A stretch of 64,000 bases of DNA from Bacteroidetes bacterium MED-G17. Its GTDB lineage: Bacteria; Bacteroidota; Bacteroidia; NS11-12g; UBA9320. The translations under genes and the position numbers were made by a program. The stretch lies in contig NTKK01000001.1 of assembly GCA_002457675.1 (NCBI GenBank), positions 1 through 64,000 on the forward strand, read 5' to 3'. Below, one piece after another: positions 10,060 through 20,105 of the stretch; positions within the stretch are counted from its first letter, which is position 1, and the number at the start of each line of letters is the position of its first letter. Below the pieces are notes generated by a model that saw only the letters and a program-made list of their open reading frames with translations, did not search any database and was not told the DNA's origin.

Positions 10060-11670
10060 TTATACGTTGGTTAGATAAAGTTGATTTCTTCTGTCTTGAA
10101 GTTTTGGATCTATGGTATAGCTTTCATAATCAGAATGTTTATCAATCATTCCATTTGGTGTTATTTCAATAATTCTGTTGGCCACCGTTTGTATCATGGT
10201 GTGGTCGTGTGATGTAAGTAAAACAATGCCACTATAAGATTTCAATCCATCGTTCAATGATATGATAGATTCAAGGTCAAGGTGATTTGTTGGTTCGTCC
10301 AGCATCATAAGATTAGCTTCTGAGAGCATCAACTTAGAAAGCATGCACCTCACCTTCTCTCCACCCGACAAAACATTTGACATCTTAAACACGTCCTCTC
10401 CGCTGAACAACATTTTACCCAAAAAACCTCTTATGTAGGTTTCGTCTTTTTCTTGGCTATATTGTCTGAGCCAGTCTATTAGATTTAGTTCGCCTGAAAA
10501 GTAGTGGTTGTTCTCATTGGGTAAATACTCCTTTTTAATTGTAACACCCCAATTGATTGAGCCGCTATGGGCTTCTATTTCGCTATTTAGAATTTTGTAA
10601 AAATAGTTTGTTGCCAAACTATCACGCGATAAGATGGCCACTTTATCTCCTTTTCGGATACTAAAATTTAAATTTTTGAAAAAGGGCTCGTAACTCAAGT
10701 TTTCTACATTAAGCACTTGATCACCAGCCTCTCTTTCTTGCGAAAAAATGATGCCCGGATATCTTCTTGTTGATGGTTGGATATCTTCAATATTGAGGTT
10801 TTCCAACATTTTTTTTCGCGAGGTTGCTTGTTTTGACTTTTTTACATTGGCACTAAATCTGGCGATAAATTCTTGAAGTTCTTTCTTTTTTTCTTCCGCT
10901 TTTTTGTTTTGCTGTTGCTGTTGTTTAAGAGCCAACTGAGAAGATTCATACCAAAAGGAATAATTACCGGTATACAACTTTATTTTTTTAAAATCTACAT
11001 CAGCAATATGTGTACACACAGTATCTAAGAAATGCCGGTCATGTGAAACTACGATTACCAAGTTTTTGAAATCCAAAAGAAAATCTTCTAACCAGGAGAT
11101 GGTTTCTACATCTAAATCATTGGTAGGTTCATCTAATATTAAAATGTCGGGATTCCCAAATAAAGCTTGGGCAAGAAGTACCCTTACTTTTAGATTGTTT
11201 GGGATATCTTTCATCAATTGGTCGTGCAAATTGTCTAAGATGCCAATTCCATTAAGTAACTCCCCAGCTTCGCTGTCTGCCTCCCAGCCATTCATTTCAG
11301 CAAATTTTTCCTCTAGTTCAGATGCTTTTATTCCGTCTTCGTCTGAAAAATCCTCCTTCATGTAAATGGCATCTTTTTCTTTCATAATTTGGTAAAGTTC
11401 TTGATGCCCTTGAATGACGGTTTCTTTGACTGTAAATTCATCATATTCAAAGTGATTCTGCCGCAATACTGCCATTCTCTTGCCAGGGGCAATTTCTATG
11501 TGGCCATCTGTAGAATCGATATCGCCTGATAGAATTTTAAGAAATGTTGATTTTCCTGCGCCATTCGCACCAATAACACCATAACAGTTACCATCATTAA
11601 ATTTAATGCTTACGTCATCAAATAAAATTCTTTTACCGTACCTCAGAGAAACTCCGTGCGTAACTATCAT
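10060..11670 (-). CDS. ABC-F family ATP-binding protein
   Basis: 536 aa; two nucleotide-binding domains: GANGAGKSTFLKILSG, LILDEPTNDLD; LSGGEKVRCMLSKLML, MMLDEPTNHLD; no TM segments. Confidence 0.95.
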   Translation of the reverse strand: MIVTHGVSLRYGKRILFDDVSIKFNDGNCYGVIGANGAGKSTFLKILSGDIDSTDGHIEIAPGKRMAVLRQNHFEYDEFTVKETVIQGHQELYQIMKEKDAIYMKEDFSDEDGIKASELEEKFAEMNGWEADSEAGELLNGIGILDNLHDQLMKDIPNNLKVRVLLAQALFGNPDILILDEPTNDLDVETISWLEDFLLDFKNLVIVVSHDRHFLDTVCTHIADVDFKKIKLYTGNYSFWYESSQLALKQQQQQNKKAEEKKKELQEFIARFSANVKKSKQATSRKKMLENLNIEDIQPSTRRYPGIIFSQEREAGDQVLNVENLSYEPFFKNLNFSIRKGDKVAILSRDSLATNYFYKILNSEIEAHSGSINWGVTIKKEYLPNENNHYFSGELNLIDWLRQYSQEKDETYIRGFLGKMLFSGEDVFKMSNVLSGGEKVRCMLSKLMLSEANLMMLDEPTNHLDLESIISLNDGLKSYSGIVLLTSHDHTMIQTVANRIIEITPNGMIDKHSDYESYTIDPKLQDRRNQLYLTNV

Positions 11671-11747
11671 TTGTTATGCAAAGAAATTTAAACTATTTAG
11701 ATTTACGAAAGTGATTGCACTATTTCTTTTTTTTGTTTCTTTGAATT

Positions 11748-11861
11748 ATGGGAAAAGGAGATAAAAGAAGCGTTAAAGGCAAGAGAGTGTTGGGTACTTT
11801 TGGTGTAGTTAGGCCAAGAAGAAGCCAAAAAGCGACAGCCAAAACGTCAAAAAAAAGCTGA
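11748..11861 (+). CDS. 30S ribosomal protein bTHX
   Basis: ATG 11748 to TGA 11859-11861, 37 aa: MGKGDKRSVKGKRVLGTFGVVRPRRSQKATAKTSKKS; MGKGDK(R/K)...GK(R)...G.(Y/F)G..RP is typical of bTHX. Not on the supplied ORF track (too short). Confidence 0.9.
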   Translation: MGKGDKRSVKGKRVLGTFGVVRPRRSQKATAKTSKKS

Positions 11862-13055
11862 TTAGTAAGTTTTTTGGTCAAGCGCTACAAGCTTGTTGTG
11901 AATTTCATCTATGCTTAGATTTTTATCTTGAAAAAAGACTTTGGCAGTATGGATAAGGGGCTGATTGATGAAGTAGTCGTCGCGGAGATGGTGACTTAAT
12001 TTTAATAGGAAAAATCCGTCAATTCGCCATGCTAGTTTTTTAGTAAATGTACTTTTGCTAGCCGTATTTTGCTGCATTTCATTTACGATAGACTTAAAAT
12101 CCATTTTGTTTAAAGCACTTTCCAAAGGTTTTGGGATGTTTTTGTATTCTTTTGAAATACTTTCAGCGTTGGTATGCACCAGTAATTTTTGTGAGAAAAT
12201 TTGCATCATAGAATAAACTTCTGTCGCATAACTATACCAAATAGGGATGCTTGAGGATTGCCATTTCCCGATGGCTTTGCCTGTTCCAAAGGGAACCCTA
12301 GTACTTTGCCTAGCACTAGGAAAAACAATTATTTTAGGGACTTGCATATAATTTCCATAAGGGACTATTTTGTTGACAAAATAAAAATCTTCACCTGCCT
12401 TTCGGGTGTTCATACCTCCACATTTTTCATACATTTTTTGAATTATTGCAAAGCTTGACCCTATTGTGTGGTATATATTTCTAAAGCCTATCTTCCTTAG
12501 ATAGTGGACATGTAGCCTTAAGAAAATTTCATACAATTTTATCCCATCTTTTTGGTGAATATTTTGGTGTAAAAAATTTAAAGAGGCGCCATTTAAATTG
12601 TACTTATTGAAATAGAATTTGATTGATGAGAAGTAATCTAAATCGACCAAACAATCGCTATCAAGTGAAGTAATTATTCCTTTAGGTTTTTTTATCTGCT
12701 TAAAAATATTTGAAGCAAAATCCATCGCAATTTTTCTTGCTAGTCCAACGCCTGCTTTTTTGAAAGGCAGTTGATTGTCCATATCAATTGCTATTTTGAA
12801 ATATTTGTTTTGGAGTAAGGCTATCTTTTCTTGTATTTGTTTGTGACATTTTTGGTTTTGATCAATAATATGCTTGGAAGCATTGGAAGGTGCATTTATA
12901 AAAACAAGCACAAGCGCATAACAATCAAAATTACATTGGCTAAGTGATTCTAGGGTATCAAGAAGGTTCTCTTCGTTATAGGCTGGAATTATAGTTATGA
13001 TTTCTACTTTTTCAAGAAAGTCGTTTTTTATGGGGAAATTCTTGAAATGCTCCAT
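11862..13055 (-). CDS. Glycosyltransferase (GT2-like)
   Basis: 397 aa; VEIITIIPAYNEENLLDTLESL, TSLDSDCLVDLDY (DxD-like), AGEDFYFVNKI. Confidence 0.8.
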   Translation of the reverse strand: MEHFKNFPIKNDFLEKVEIITIIPAYNEENLLDTLESLSQCNFDCYALVLVFINAPSNASKHIIDQNQKCHKQIQEKIALLQNKYFKIAIDMDNQLPFKKAGVGLARKIAMDFASNIFKQIKKPKGIITSLDSDCLVDLDYFSSIKFYFNKYNLNGASLNFLHQNIHQKDGIKLYEIFLRLHVHYLRKIGFRNIYHTIGSSFAIIQKMYEKCGGMNTRKAGEDFYFVNKIVPYGNYMQVPKIIVFPSARQSTRVPFGTGKAIGKWQSSSIPIWYSYATEVYSMMQIFSQKLLVHTNAESISKEYKNIPKPLESALNKMDFKSIVNEMQQNTASKSTFTKKLAWRIDGFFLLKLSHHLRDDYFINQPLIHTAKVFFQDKNLSIDEIHNKLVALDQKTY

Positions 13056-13669
13056 TTACTGTCATTTTTTTGGTATAAAATTCTATCATGTAAGCGGTTT
13101 TGTCTTCCTTGCCAAAATTCTACGGTATTGGGTATGATCTTATAGCCACCCCAAAATGCTGGTCGAGGAATGTTTTGATTTTCAAATTTTTTGGTGTAGA
13201 AATTCCACTGATTTTCAAGCGCTTCTCTATTTTTTAATATCTCTGATTGTTTGGATGCCCATGCCCCAATTTGGCTATTTCTCGGTCTATTTTGAAAGTA
13301 ATTATCTGACTGTTTTGCAGATACTTTATGGCAGGTGCCAGTAAAACGAATTTGTCTTTCTAGATCAAGCCAAGTGAAATTGGCTGCAACATGATTATTT
13401 TTATTGATCTGTTGTCCTTTTTCACTATTGTAATTGGTATAAAAAATAAATCCATCTTCTTCGATTTCTTTTACCAATACCGTGCGGGCGTAAGGTATAT
13501 GATGATTTGCAGTGCTTAAAACAAATGCATTTGGTTCAAGAATTTCTGCACTTCGTGCTTCATTAAACCAAAATGAAAATTGCTCCATAGGTTTTTCGGC
13601 AACATTTTCAATATTTAGTTGTGCTTGTTTATACTCTTTGCGCAGATCGTGGACTATTTCCTTTTTCAC
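13028..13669 (-). CDS. pdxH: Pyridoxamine 5'-phosphate oxidase
   Basis: 213 aa; ARTVLVKEIEEDGFIFYTNYNSEKGQQI, GAWASKQS, VEFWQGRQNRLHDRI; GTG start. Confidence 0.96.
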   Translation of the reverse strand: MKKEIVHDLRKEYKQAQLNIENVAEKPMEQFSFWFNEARSAEILEPNAFVLSTANHHIPYARTVLVKEIEEDGFIFYTNYNSEKGQQINKNNHVAANFTWLDLERQIRFTGTCHKVSAKQSDNYFQNRPRNSQIGAWASKQSEILKNREALENQWNFYTKKFENQNIPRPAFWGGYKIIPNTVEFWQGRQNRLHDRILYQKNDSKWSISRISP

Positions 13670-13682
13670 GGGGTAAAAATAA

Positions 13683-13711
13683 AATGCCCCAGATGATTTA
13701 TCTGAGGCATT
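13683..13711 (-). terminator. Putative rho-independent terminator of the 13738-17400 gene
   Basis: Imperfect inverted repeat aatgccccagat-gattt-atctgaggcatt (one mismatch); on the minus strand followed by TTTATTTTT. Confidence 0.7.
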
Positions 13712-13737
13712 GTTAAATTTATTTAAATTTTTTGGAT

Positions 13738-16700
13738 TTATTTCACTGTTAGTTTTTGGATAGCAGAACCACTTTCACTGTCCAATTTTATCAAATAATT
13801 TCCAGAACTTAGATTTTCAATATTTACTGCTGCGCTTCTTTCTTCAAACAGTATTTCTTTAATGAAAATAAGTTTACCCTGCATATCTAAAATCGAAACA
13901 TTGTACTTTGATAATTTTTGGTTTTCCGAAAGCTGGATAGTAACCAACTCATGTGCAGGATTTGGGTATAAAGTGAACGAACTTTCTTTACTTAATTCAT
14001 CAACACCAATCGCCCAATCCGTATAAACTGTTTGTGTAGTATCCATACATTTACAGCCCAAATCAGTTGTTATAAATAAAATAACCTTGTATTCGTTATT
14101 TTCAAATGGGAATGAGTGGGTTGGTGAAACCTCTTGAGAATAACCCGTGCCCCCAAATTGCCACTGATAGGCATCATTACCATAAGTGGAGTTGTTTGGA
14201 GTGAATGTCCAAATACGTCTGTCACTATTGTCTTTAACTGCAGTAAATCCGCAATCTGGCGTTTCTCCAATTTCAATCGTTTTGGAGATGGTGTCTGTAC
14301 ATCCTTGATTTACCGAAGCCGTAAGTTTTACTCTATAACTTCTAGTGTTGCTGACATTGTAGATATGTTTAGCGGCAAGATCACTAGATGAGTTGCCATC
14401 GCCAAATTCCCAAACATAAGTTACTTTTCCGCCTTGGTTGGTTGTTGTATTTATGAAATTAATTCTTTCTCCTGAACATGCATTTCCTACTTCAAAATTC
14501 GCTACCGGCTGTGATGCGACGCTTATATCAACTGATTTAGACGAAGAGCACCCATTCTTACCAAAAACTTGAAGTTTGATTGTTTTATCTCCTAAAGTAC
14601 CGTACTGATAAGGTGCAGGATCTTTATCTGTTGACGTATTGCCATCGCCAAAACTCCAAAGGTAGCTCACAGATAAGCCGTTTTCGCTAGAGATATTGGA
14701 GATGATTGTAGGGTCAACATCACATGCTTGTCCAACAGTAAAATCAGCTTTTGGAGAAGGTGCTACCACAACGGTTTTGGTTACACTATCCTTACATCCA
14801 AACTTGGTAGTGGTGATCAATGAGACATTTTTACTGCCATCAGTAGAGAATGTGTAATTGTCGTCTGCCAATGTGCTATATTCATTATTTTCAAAATTCC
14901 ACCGATGCCCAATAAATGAATTATCTCCAATGGTAGATGCGCTTTTAAATGTAATTGGCGAGTTGGCACAAATGCCTGTTGAAGTAAAATCGGCAGTAGG
15001 TTTAGCAAATTGGAAGGCTGTTTTAGTTTCTTCGCTCACACAGCCATTTGCTTCAGCAAGCAGCGTAACCTGGTAAGCACCAAATTTACTATATAGATGT
15101 GTCGGGGATTGAACCGCACTCGAATCTCCGTCTCCAAATTTCCATTTCCACTGAATGGTGCCTGAGGAGATGGTTGTATTGTTTTGAATTTGAATTGGTA
15201 GCCCTTCACAAGCATTAAAAACTTTAAAATCAATGTCGGGTATTTCAAAAACTTCAATAGTAAAGGTAGTGTCAATTTCGATACCTAAATCTGAAATAGA
15301 TGTCAATTTCACCGTATATTTTCCAAAATTTTGATAGACATGAAGAGGTGATATGATATCCGACGTGTTTCCATCTCCAAAATCCCAAAGATAAGTCGCA
15401 TATCCGCTTGATATACTTGATTTATTTTTGAATTGTATAAAGTCACCTAAACATACGTCACCGCTTGTAAAGTTAAACTTGGTAGTTGGTGCAATAAATA
15501 AGTTCCGTTTTACTGTTGTATCACAATTGTGGGTAAGTTCTCGAATTAACCAATTTATTTCGACGGTTGAATCAGCCCAACCCATATCAGTAACGTATTT
15601 TAAATTTCCGTTGCCCGTTGCAGAAGGATTGGTAAAAGAATAAGAAGTGGTATCTACTGGTGTTCCATTCACACTGGTAATTCGCACGTCAATTACTTCC
15701 CATGTTGACCCGTGGTCTGCATTGTTGAAACCAGTAGGGGGTATAAGTTCGTAATTCAACTCTTTACTCTCTGCTGCTACGTCGGGATTCTTTGGACTTC
15801 CTGCATACAAAAATCCTTCAAATGTGGAGGTAGAGTCTATGGAGGCGCCTGAAGCTAGTTTGTTGATGGTTATTTCACTTGAATCTGGGGCACTTGGACA
15901 TTCTGCTAAAGCATAATAAAGTTTAAGGTCTCCGCCCCTCGGAGAGAAAGTACCTCCAAAGTTATTGGACATACCTTTACCTCTTCTGTAGGTAAATATG
16001 CCATCAGTAATTACATCACCAGCTCCGGTAAGTGTTCTATAGTTTATTTGTGTTCCGGTTGTAAGACGAACCGCTATTCCATAAGTTTTACCTCCCTTTA
16101 TTTTGAAAGGGATATTGACCACAGTTTCCTGGTTGATACCTTTTGGAGTTACAGTTTGGGTACCAATCAAAGTCCACGCACTTTTGTTTGTTTCTGATCC
16201 AACATAAGTACCATCTTTAATATAGAGTTCAACTGTCTCTTGGGCACCCGCATCTATATTCGTGCCAAAACTATCAATTGCTACGTCAGTGGTACTTTCC
16301 AAGTCTAAGAAAAATCCTTCTTGACCATTGTTGGCTGTAAACGGTGTTGATGCCGCTCCTGCTTTAAAGTTTCGGGTTGCAGAAGCATAAAATTTGTGTT
16401 TTCCTGATTTCAAAAACGGTGTGGTAAAACGTTCTCCAGTAGCCAATAAATTAGACATATTGAACATATCACTCCAAATTATTGAGTCTGTTACTGCGCT
16501 TGGCGTAGCCGTAATGGTAACTTCTTGACCTCCACAAACAGCAGTATCTTGTAATAAAGGAGCATCAGGAACGCCCAAAACAAAATGATTCATAGTCATT
16601 GTGTCATCGGCATTTACTGTATCTCTTATTCCATTGGGCATGCTCGTCCATACTTTGATATTGTAGTTTGTATTGGCAGTAAAGGCATAGTTTGCTTCTA

Positions 16701-17400
16701 AGGTGATAGTTGTATCTGCAGCAATTGGAAAAGCTTTTTTGTTTAGATTGATGGTTTTTGTTTGACCTCCATTAATGGACCAATTAACCTTCATGCTATC
16801 AATCTTACTAGACCCTGTATTACCAACAGTTGCTACTATTGGGGCGTTTAATACACATTTATCAATTTCTGCAATATTGAGTGTACCCGCACTAAAAGCA
16901 AAGCTTTGGAATATATAAATTTCTCGGTAGTTCAAGTTAGACGTTTGACCTGTTCCCGGAACCATATTTGTCAAACGGAGCTTACTTGTTGTTACTGGTT
17001 TGAATGTATGTTTGTTGGTACATTTACTTTGAGGGTTGCTATACGTTCCAATGGTAATCCAATTTGAACCTCTTTGATATTGAAGGGTAAACCTTGAAAG
17101 AAACCTACCAGTGGTTTGGGCATGCATGATCCAAATCTCATTGAAAGTTTGGGCCGTTGTCCAAGTCCATTCAATATAATCTGAGGAGGCGGGCGGATTA
17201 GCACTCCATACAAATGCCTGCTGTGTGCCACATGAACCGGTATCTGTATCATTTATTCTGTTTAAATTCCAACACCCATTACCGCTAGTTGTGCTGCAAT
17301 TAACTGATGCATTTGGGGCAATATTGGTTTTAACTTGAGCGGAAGTGTTGTAAACCAAAAAGGTGAAAAGAATGAGAAAAATTTGTAGATAATATTTCAT
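13738..17400 (-). CDS. Secreted multi-PKD-domain protein, discoidin-like N-terminus, T9SS type A sorting domain
   Basis: 1220 aa; about six PKD-like modules (YLWDFGDGNTSD, WKWKFGDGDSSA, YLWSFGDGNTST, YVWEFGDGNSSS ...); CTD SFTLYPNPAHELVTIQLS...GNYLIKLDSESGSAIQKLTVK; signal peptide. Confidence 0.92.
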   Translation of the reverse strand: MKYYLQIFLILFTFLVYNTSAQVKTNIAPNASVNCSTTSGNGCWNLNRINDTDTGSCGTQQAFVWSANPPASSDYIEWTWTTAQTFNEIWIMHAQTTGRFLSRFTLQYQRGSNWITIGTYSNPQSKCTNKHTFKPVTTSKLRLTNMVPGTGQTSNLNYREIYIFQSFAFSAGTLNIAEIDKCVLNAPIVATVGNTGSSKIDSMKVNWSINGGQTKTINLNKKAFPIAADTTITLEANYAFTANTNYNIKVWTSMPNGIRDTVNADDTMTMNHFVLGVPDAPLLQDTAVCGGQEVTITATPSAVTDSIIWSDMFNMSNLLATGERFTTPFLKSGKHKFYASATRNFKAGAASTPFTANNGQEGFFLDLESTTDVAIDSFGTNIDAGAQETVELYIKDGTYVGSETNKSAWTLIGTQTVTPKGINQETVVNIPFKIKGGKTYGIAVRLTTGTQINYRTLTGAGDVITDGIFTYRRGKGMSNNFGGTFSPRGGDLKLYYALAECPSAPDSSEITINKLASGASIDSTSTFEGFLYAGSPKNPDVAAESKELNYELIPPTGFNNADHGSTWEVIDVRITSVNGTPVDTTSYSFTNPSATGNGNLKYVTDMGWADSTVEINWLIRELTHNCDTTVKRNLFIAPTTKFNFTSGDVCLGDFIQFKNKSSISSGYATYLWDFGDGNTSDIISPLHVYQNFGKYTVKLTSISDLGIEIDTTFTIEVFEIPDIDFKVFNACEGLPIQIQNNTTISSGTIQWKWKFGDGDSSAVQSPTHLYSKFGAYQVTLLAEANGCVSEETKTAFQFAKPTADFTSTGICANSPITFKSASTIGDNSFIGHRWNFENNEYSTLADDNYTFSTDGSKNVSLITTTKFGCKDSVTKTVVVAPSPKADFTVGQACDVDPTIISNISSENGLSVSYLWSFGDGNTSTDKDPAPYQYGTLGDKTIKLQVFGKNGCSSSKSVDISVASQPVANFEVGNACSGERINFINTTTNQGGKVTYVWEFGDGNSSSDLAAKHIYNVSNTRSYRVKLTASVNQGCTDTISKTIEIGETPDCGFTAVKDNSDRRIWTFTPNNSTYGNDAYQWQFGGTGYSQEVSPTHSFPFENNEYKVILFITTDLGCKCMDTTQTVYTDWAIGVDELSKESSFTLYPNPAHELVTIQLSENQKLSKYNVSILDMQGKLIFIKEILFEERSAAVNIENLSSGNYLIKLDSESGSAIQKLTVK

Positions 17401-17454
17401 AAAATGTATGTTTAATTAAGTAAATATAATAAAGATTTAATTTAAACAAAACAA

Positions 17455-18756
17455 TTACGAGTTCTTAATCTTCCTACCTGACATTTTTTTCATCATTTTT
17501 TTCATTTCAGAAAATTGTTTCAATAGTTTATTTATTTCGGAGACATTGGTCCCGCTACCCGCGGCAATGCGTGTTTTTCGAGAGCCGTTAACAATTTCAG
17601 GTTTTTGCTTTTCTTCAGCTGTCATCGAACTTATGATAGCTTCAATGCTTTTAAACGAGTCATCAGAAATATCAACATCTTTTATAGCTTTTCCAACGCC
17701 AGGAACCATTTTCATTAAATCTTTGATGTTGCCCATTTTTTTAATCTGTTGAATTTGGCCATAAAAGTCTTCTAAGTCAAATTCATTTTTTCGTATTCTC
17801 TTTTGAAGTCTTTGTGCTTCTTTTTGATCAACAACTTGTTGAGCTTTTTCAACCAAGGAGACAACATCACCTTTCCCCAAAATTCTGGAGGCCATTCGGT
17901 CAGGATGAAAAACATCTAAAGCGTCCATTTTTTCACCATTACTAATGTACTTTATGGGCTTATTAACAATGCTTTTTATGGAAAGTGCTGCTCCACCACG
18001 GGTATCGCCGTCAAGTTTGGTAAGAACCACACCTGAAAAATCTAGCACATCATTAAACGTTTTGGCAGTATTTACCGCGTCTTGCCCAGTCATAGAATCT
18101 ACGACAAATAAAATTTCGTGAGGTTTGGTTATTTTCTTAATCTCAGCAATTTCATCCATCATTTCTTGATCCACAGATAATCGACCTGCCGTATCAATAA
18201 TTACCACATTATTCTGTTGAATTTTGGCTTGTTGGATGGCTTTTTGAGCAATTTCTATAGGCTCTTTGCTTTCCAGATCTGCAAAAACTGGAATTTCTAA
18301 TTGTTCACCTAAAACCTGTAATTGGTTAATGGCTGCAGGTCTATATACATCACATGCGACCAATAGAGGTGTATTTCCCTGGCTTTTTAGTTGTTTTGAT
18401 AATTTACCTGTAAATGTTGTTTTCCCTGAGCCTTGAAGTCCAGAAATTAAAATTACGCTTGGGTTCCCTTTTAAACGAATATTTTCTGTATTTGTACCTA
18501 GCAGTTTGACCATCTCGTCATAGACAATTTTGGTCATTAACTGCCCAGGGCTTACGGATGTAACCACATTTTGGCCGAGTGCCTCCTCTTTAACCTTATT
18601 AGTGAATTCTTTGGCCAATTTAAAATTTACATCTGCCTCTACTAGTGCTCTTCTAATTTCCTTTACTGTTTCGGCAACGTTAATTTCAGATATTCGGCCT
18701 TGTCCTTTGAGTGTTTTGAATGCACCCTCTAAACGTTCGCTTAATCTATCAAACAT
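17455..18756 (-). CDS. ffh: Signal recognition particle protein Ffh
   Basis: ISGLQGSGKTTFTGKLSKQL, DTAGRLSVDQEMMDEI, LTKLDGDTRGGAALS, M-domain. Start placed at MFDRLSERL (18756), not the 463-aa ORF-track start at 18846. Confidence 0.96.
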   Translation of the reverse strand: MFDRLSERLEGAFKTLKGQGRISEINVAETVKEIRRALVEADVNFKLAKEFTNKVKEEALGQNVVTSVSPGQLMTKIVYDEMVKLLGTNTENIRLKGNPSVILISGLQGSGKTTFTGKLSKQLKSQGNTPLLVACDVYRPAAINQLQVLGEQLEIPVFADLESKEPIEIAQKAIQQAKIQQNNVVIIDTAGRLSVDQEMMDEIAEIKKITKPHEILFVVDSMTGQDAVNTAKTFNDVLDFSGVVLTKLDGDTRGGAALSIKSIVNKPIKYISNGEKMDALDVFHPDRMASRILGKGDVVSLVEKAQQVVDQKEAQRLQKRIRKNEFDLEDFYGQIQQIKKMGNIKDLMKMVPGVGKAIKDVDISDDSFKSIEAIISSMTAEEKQKPEIVNGSRKTRIAAGSGTNVSEINKLLKQFSEMKKMMKKMSGRKIKNS

Positions 18757-18764
18757 GTAATGGG

Positions 18765-18772
18765 CAAAGGTA
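18765..18772 (-). promoter_or_regulatory. Bacteroidota -7 element (TACCTTTG) for ffh
   Basis: Exact TAnnTTTG on the minus strand, 8 nt upstream of the ffh ATG (18756). Confidence 0.55.
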
Positions 18773-18834
18773 AAATCATCAAGGGAACTATTTATAAATC
18801 TGTCTTTTTTTCTTCTTACAACAGCTTTTCTTTT

Positions 18835-18842
18835 TACATTTG
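18835..18842 (+). promoter_or_regulatory. Bacteroidota -7 element (TACATTTG)
   Basis: Exact TAnnTTTG, 4 nt upstream of the ATG at 18847. Confidence 0.55.
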
Positions 18843-18846
18843 ACAA

Positions 18847-19569
18847 ATGAATTTGATTAGATCAAACACCCTATTCGTATTGAGTGTATTGATTCTTTTT
18901 AGTGCTTGTAATGAAAGCAAAAAAAAGCAGTTGACGAGTGCCAAAAATTTGTATTACCAAGCCAATAAAAATAATGATTATGTTACTGGTTTAGTAGCCC
19001 TAAATGAAATCATATTATTGGACTCCACCGTGGGCGCTTTTCATGATAGTATTTCAAGGATTTACTTGGCGCAGGGAAATTATAAAGCTGCCTTACATTT
19101 TGGCCAAATGGTTCTTGAAAAAAAACCAGATTACCAAAAAATGATTGAGTTGGTAGGTCTGTCCCACGAGGCTTTAGGAAATCATCAAAACGCCATCGAC
19201 AAGTTTGCTTCCCTGTACTTGAGAACAGGGTTGCTAAAATATCAATATGAAATTGGTAAAATTGAATTGAGTAGGCAAAATTTTCAGGGGGTAGACTCAG
19301 TAATGCAAATGATTGTATCTGATACCTCTGGTGACAATTCTACAGTAGATATGCAAACATCAAGTGGAAAAGTTGCTAAAATATCTACGATTGCTGCAGC
19401 CAATTACCTGCAAGGGGTTTTGCTTGTAGAGCGTGAGCAAAAAATTAATTCGGGTGCAAAGAAGATGAAGAAAGCATTGTCTATTGAGCCCAATTTTGAA
19501 TTGGCCATTCAATACTTACAAGAGGTTGAAAGATATCAGCAAATGCTTCGCTATCAGCAAAGACCTTAG
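18847..19569 (+). CDS. TPR-containing lipoprotein
   Basis: 240 aa; LSVLILFSACNES lipobox; TPR-like helices (YKAALHFGQMVLEKKPDYQKMIELVGLSHEALGNHQNAIDKF). Confidence 0.8.
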   Translation: MNLIRSNTLFVLSVLILFSACNESKKKQLTSAKNLYYQANKNNDYVTGLVALNEIILLDSTVGAFHDSISRIYLAQGNYKAALHFGQMVLEKKPDYQKMIELVGLSHEALGNHQNAIDKFASLYLRTGLLKYQYEIGKIELSRQNFQGVDSVMQMIVSDTSGDNSTVDMQTSSGKVAKISTIAAANYLQGVLLVEREQKINSGAKKMKKALSIEPNFELAIQYLQEVERYQQMLRYQQRP

Positions 19570-20105
19570 GAATTCCAGACAACCTCTTCGTCGCCTGCTT
19601 TTTGCACTAGAAACCTTGCTAGGGTAAAGAAAAAGTCTGAAAGTCTATTTAGATAGGCAATAATGATTTGATTGTCCTCATTTTCAAGCAGTATATCAAC
19701 TACCAATCTTTCTGCTCTCCGAGTTATAGTTCTACAAACATGAGCCAACGCAGAGGGTTTATTGCCACCTGGCAAAATAAAATTTTTGAGTGCTTTCAGC
19801 TCGCTATCCATTTGGTCAATTTTAATTTCTAAAGAGGTTATATCTTCTTTTGAAATATGGCTAAGTTTGATGCCCGATTTTTTTTGGTCGTTGGCGAGGT
19901 TACTCCCAATAATGAATAATTCATTTTGAATTTTTAGCAGGTGCTTGCTTTCGGGTTCCTGTGTTTCTTCTCTTAATAAGCCAATAAATGAATTGAGCTC
20001 ATCTATTGTTCCGTAGGCCACTATTTGGTTGCTATTTTTAGAAACTCGTGTACCACCCAATAGGGAGGTTTGGCCTTTATCTCCTGTTTTCGTATAAATT
20101 TTCAA
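19566..20105 (-). CDS. PduO-type cob(I)alamin adenosyltransferase
   Basis: 179 aa; [61 protein letters not shown]. Confidence 0.95.
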   Translation of the reverse strand: MKIYTKTGDKGQTSLLGGTRVSKNSNQIVAYGTIDELNSFIGLLREETQEPESKHLLKIQNELFIIGSNLANDQKKSGIKLSHISKEDITSLEIKIDQMDSELKALKNFILPGGNKPSALAHVCRTITRRAERLVVDILLENEDNQIIIAYLNRLSDFFFTLARFLVQKAGDEEVVWNS

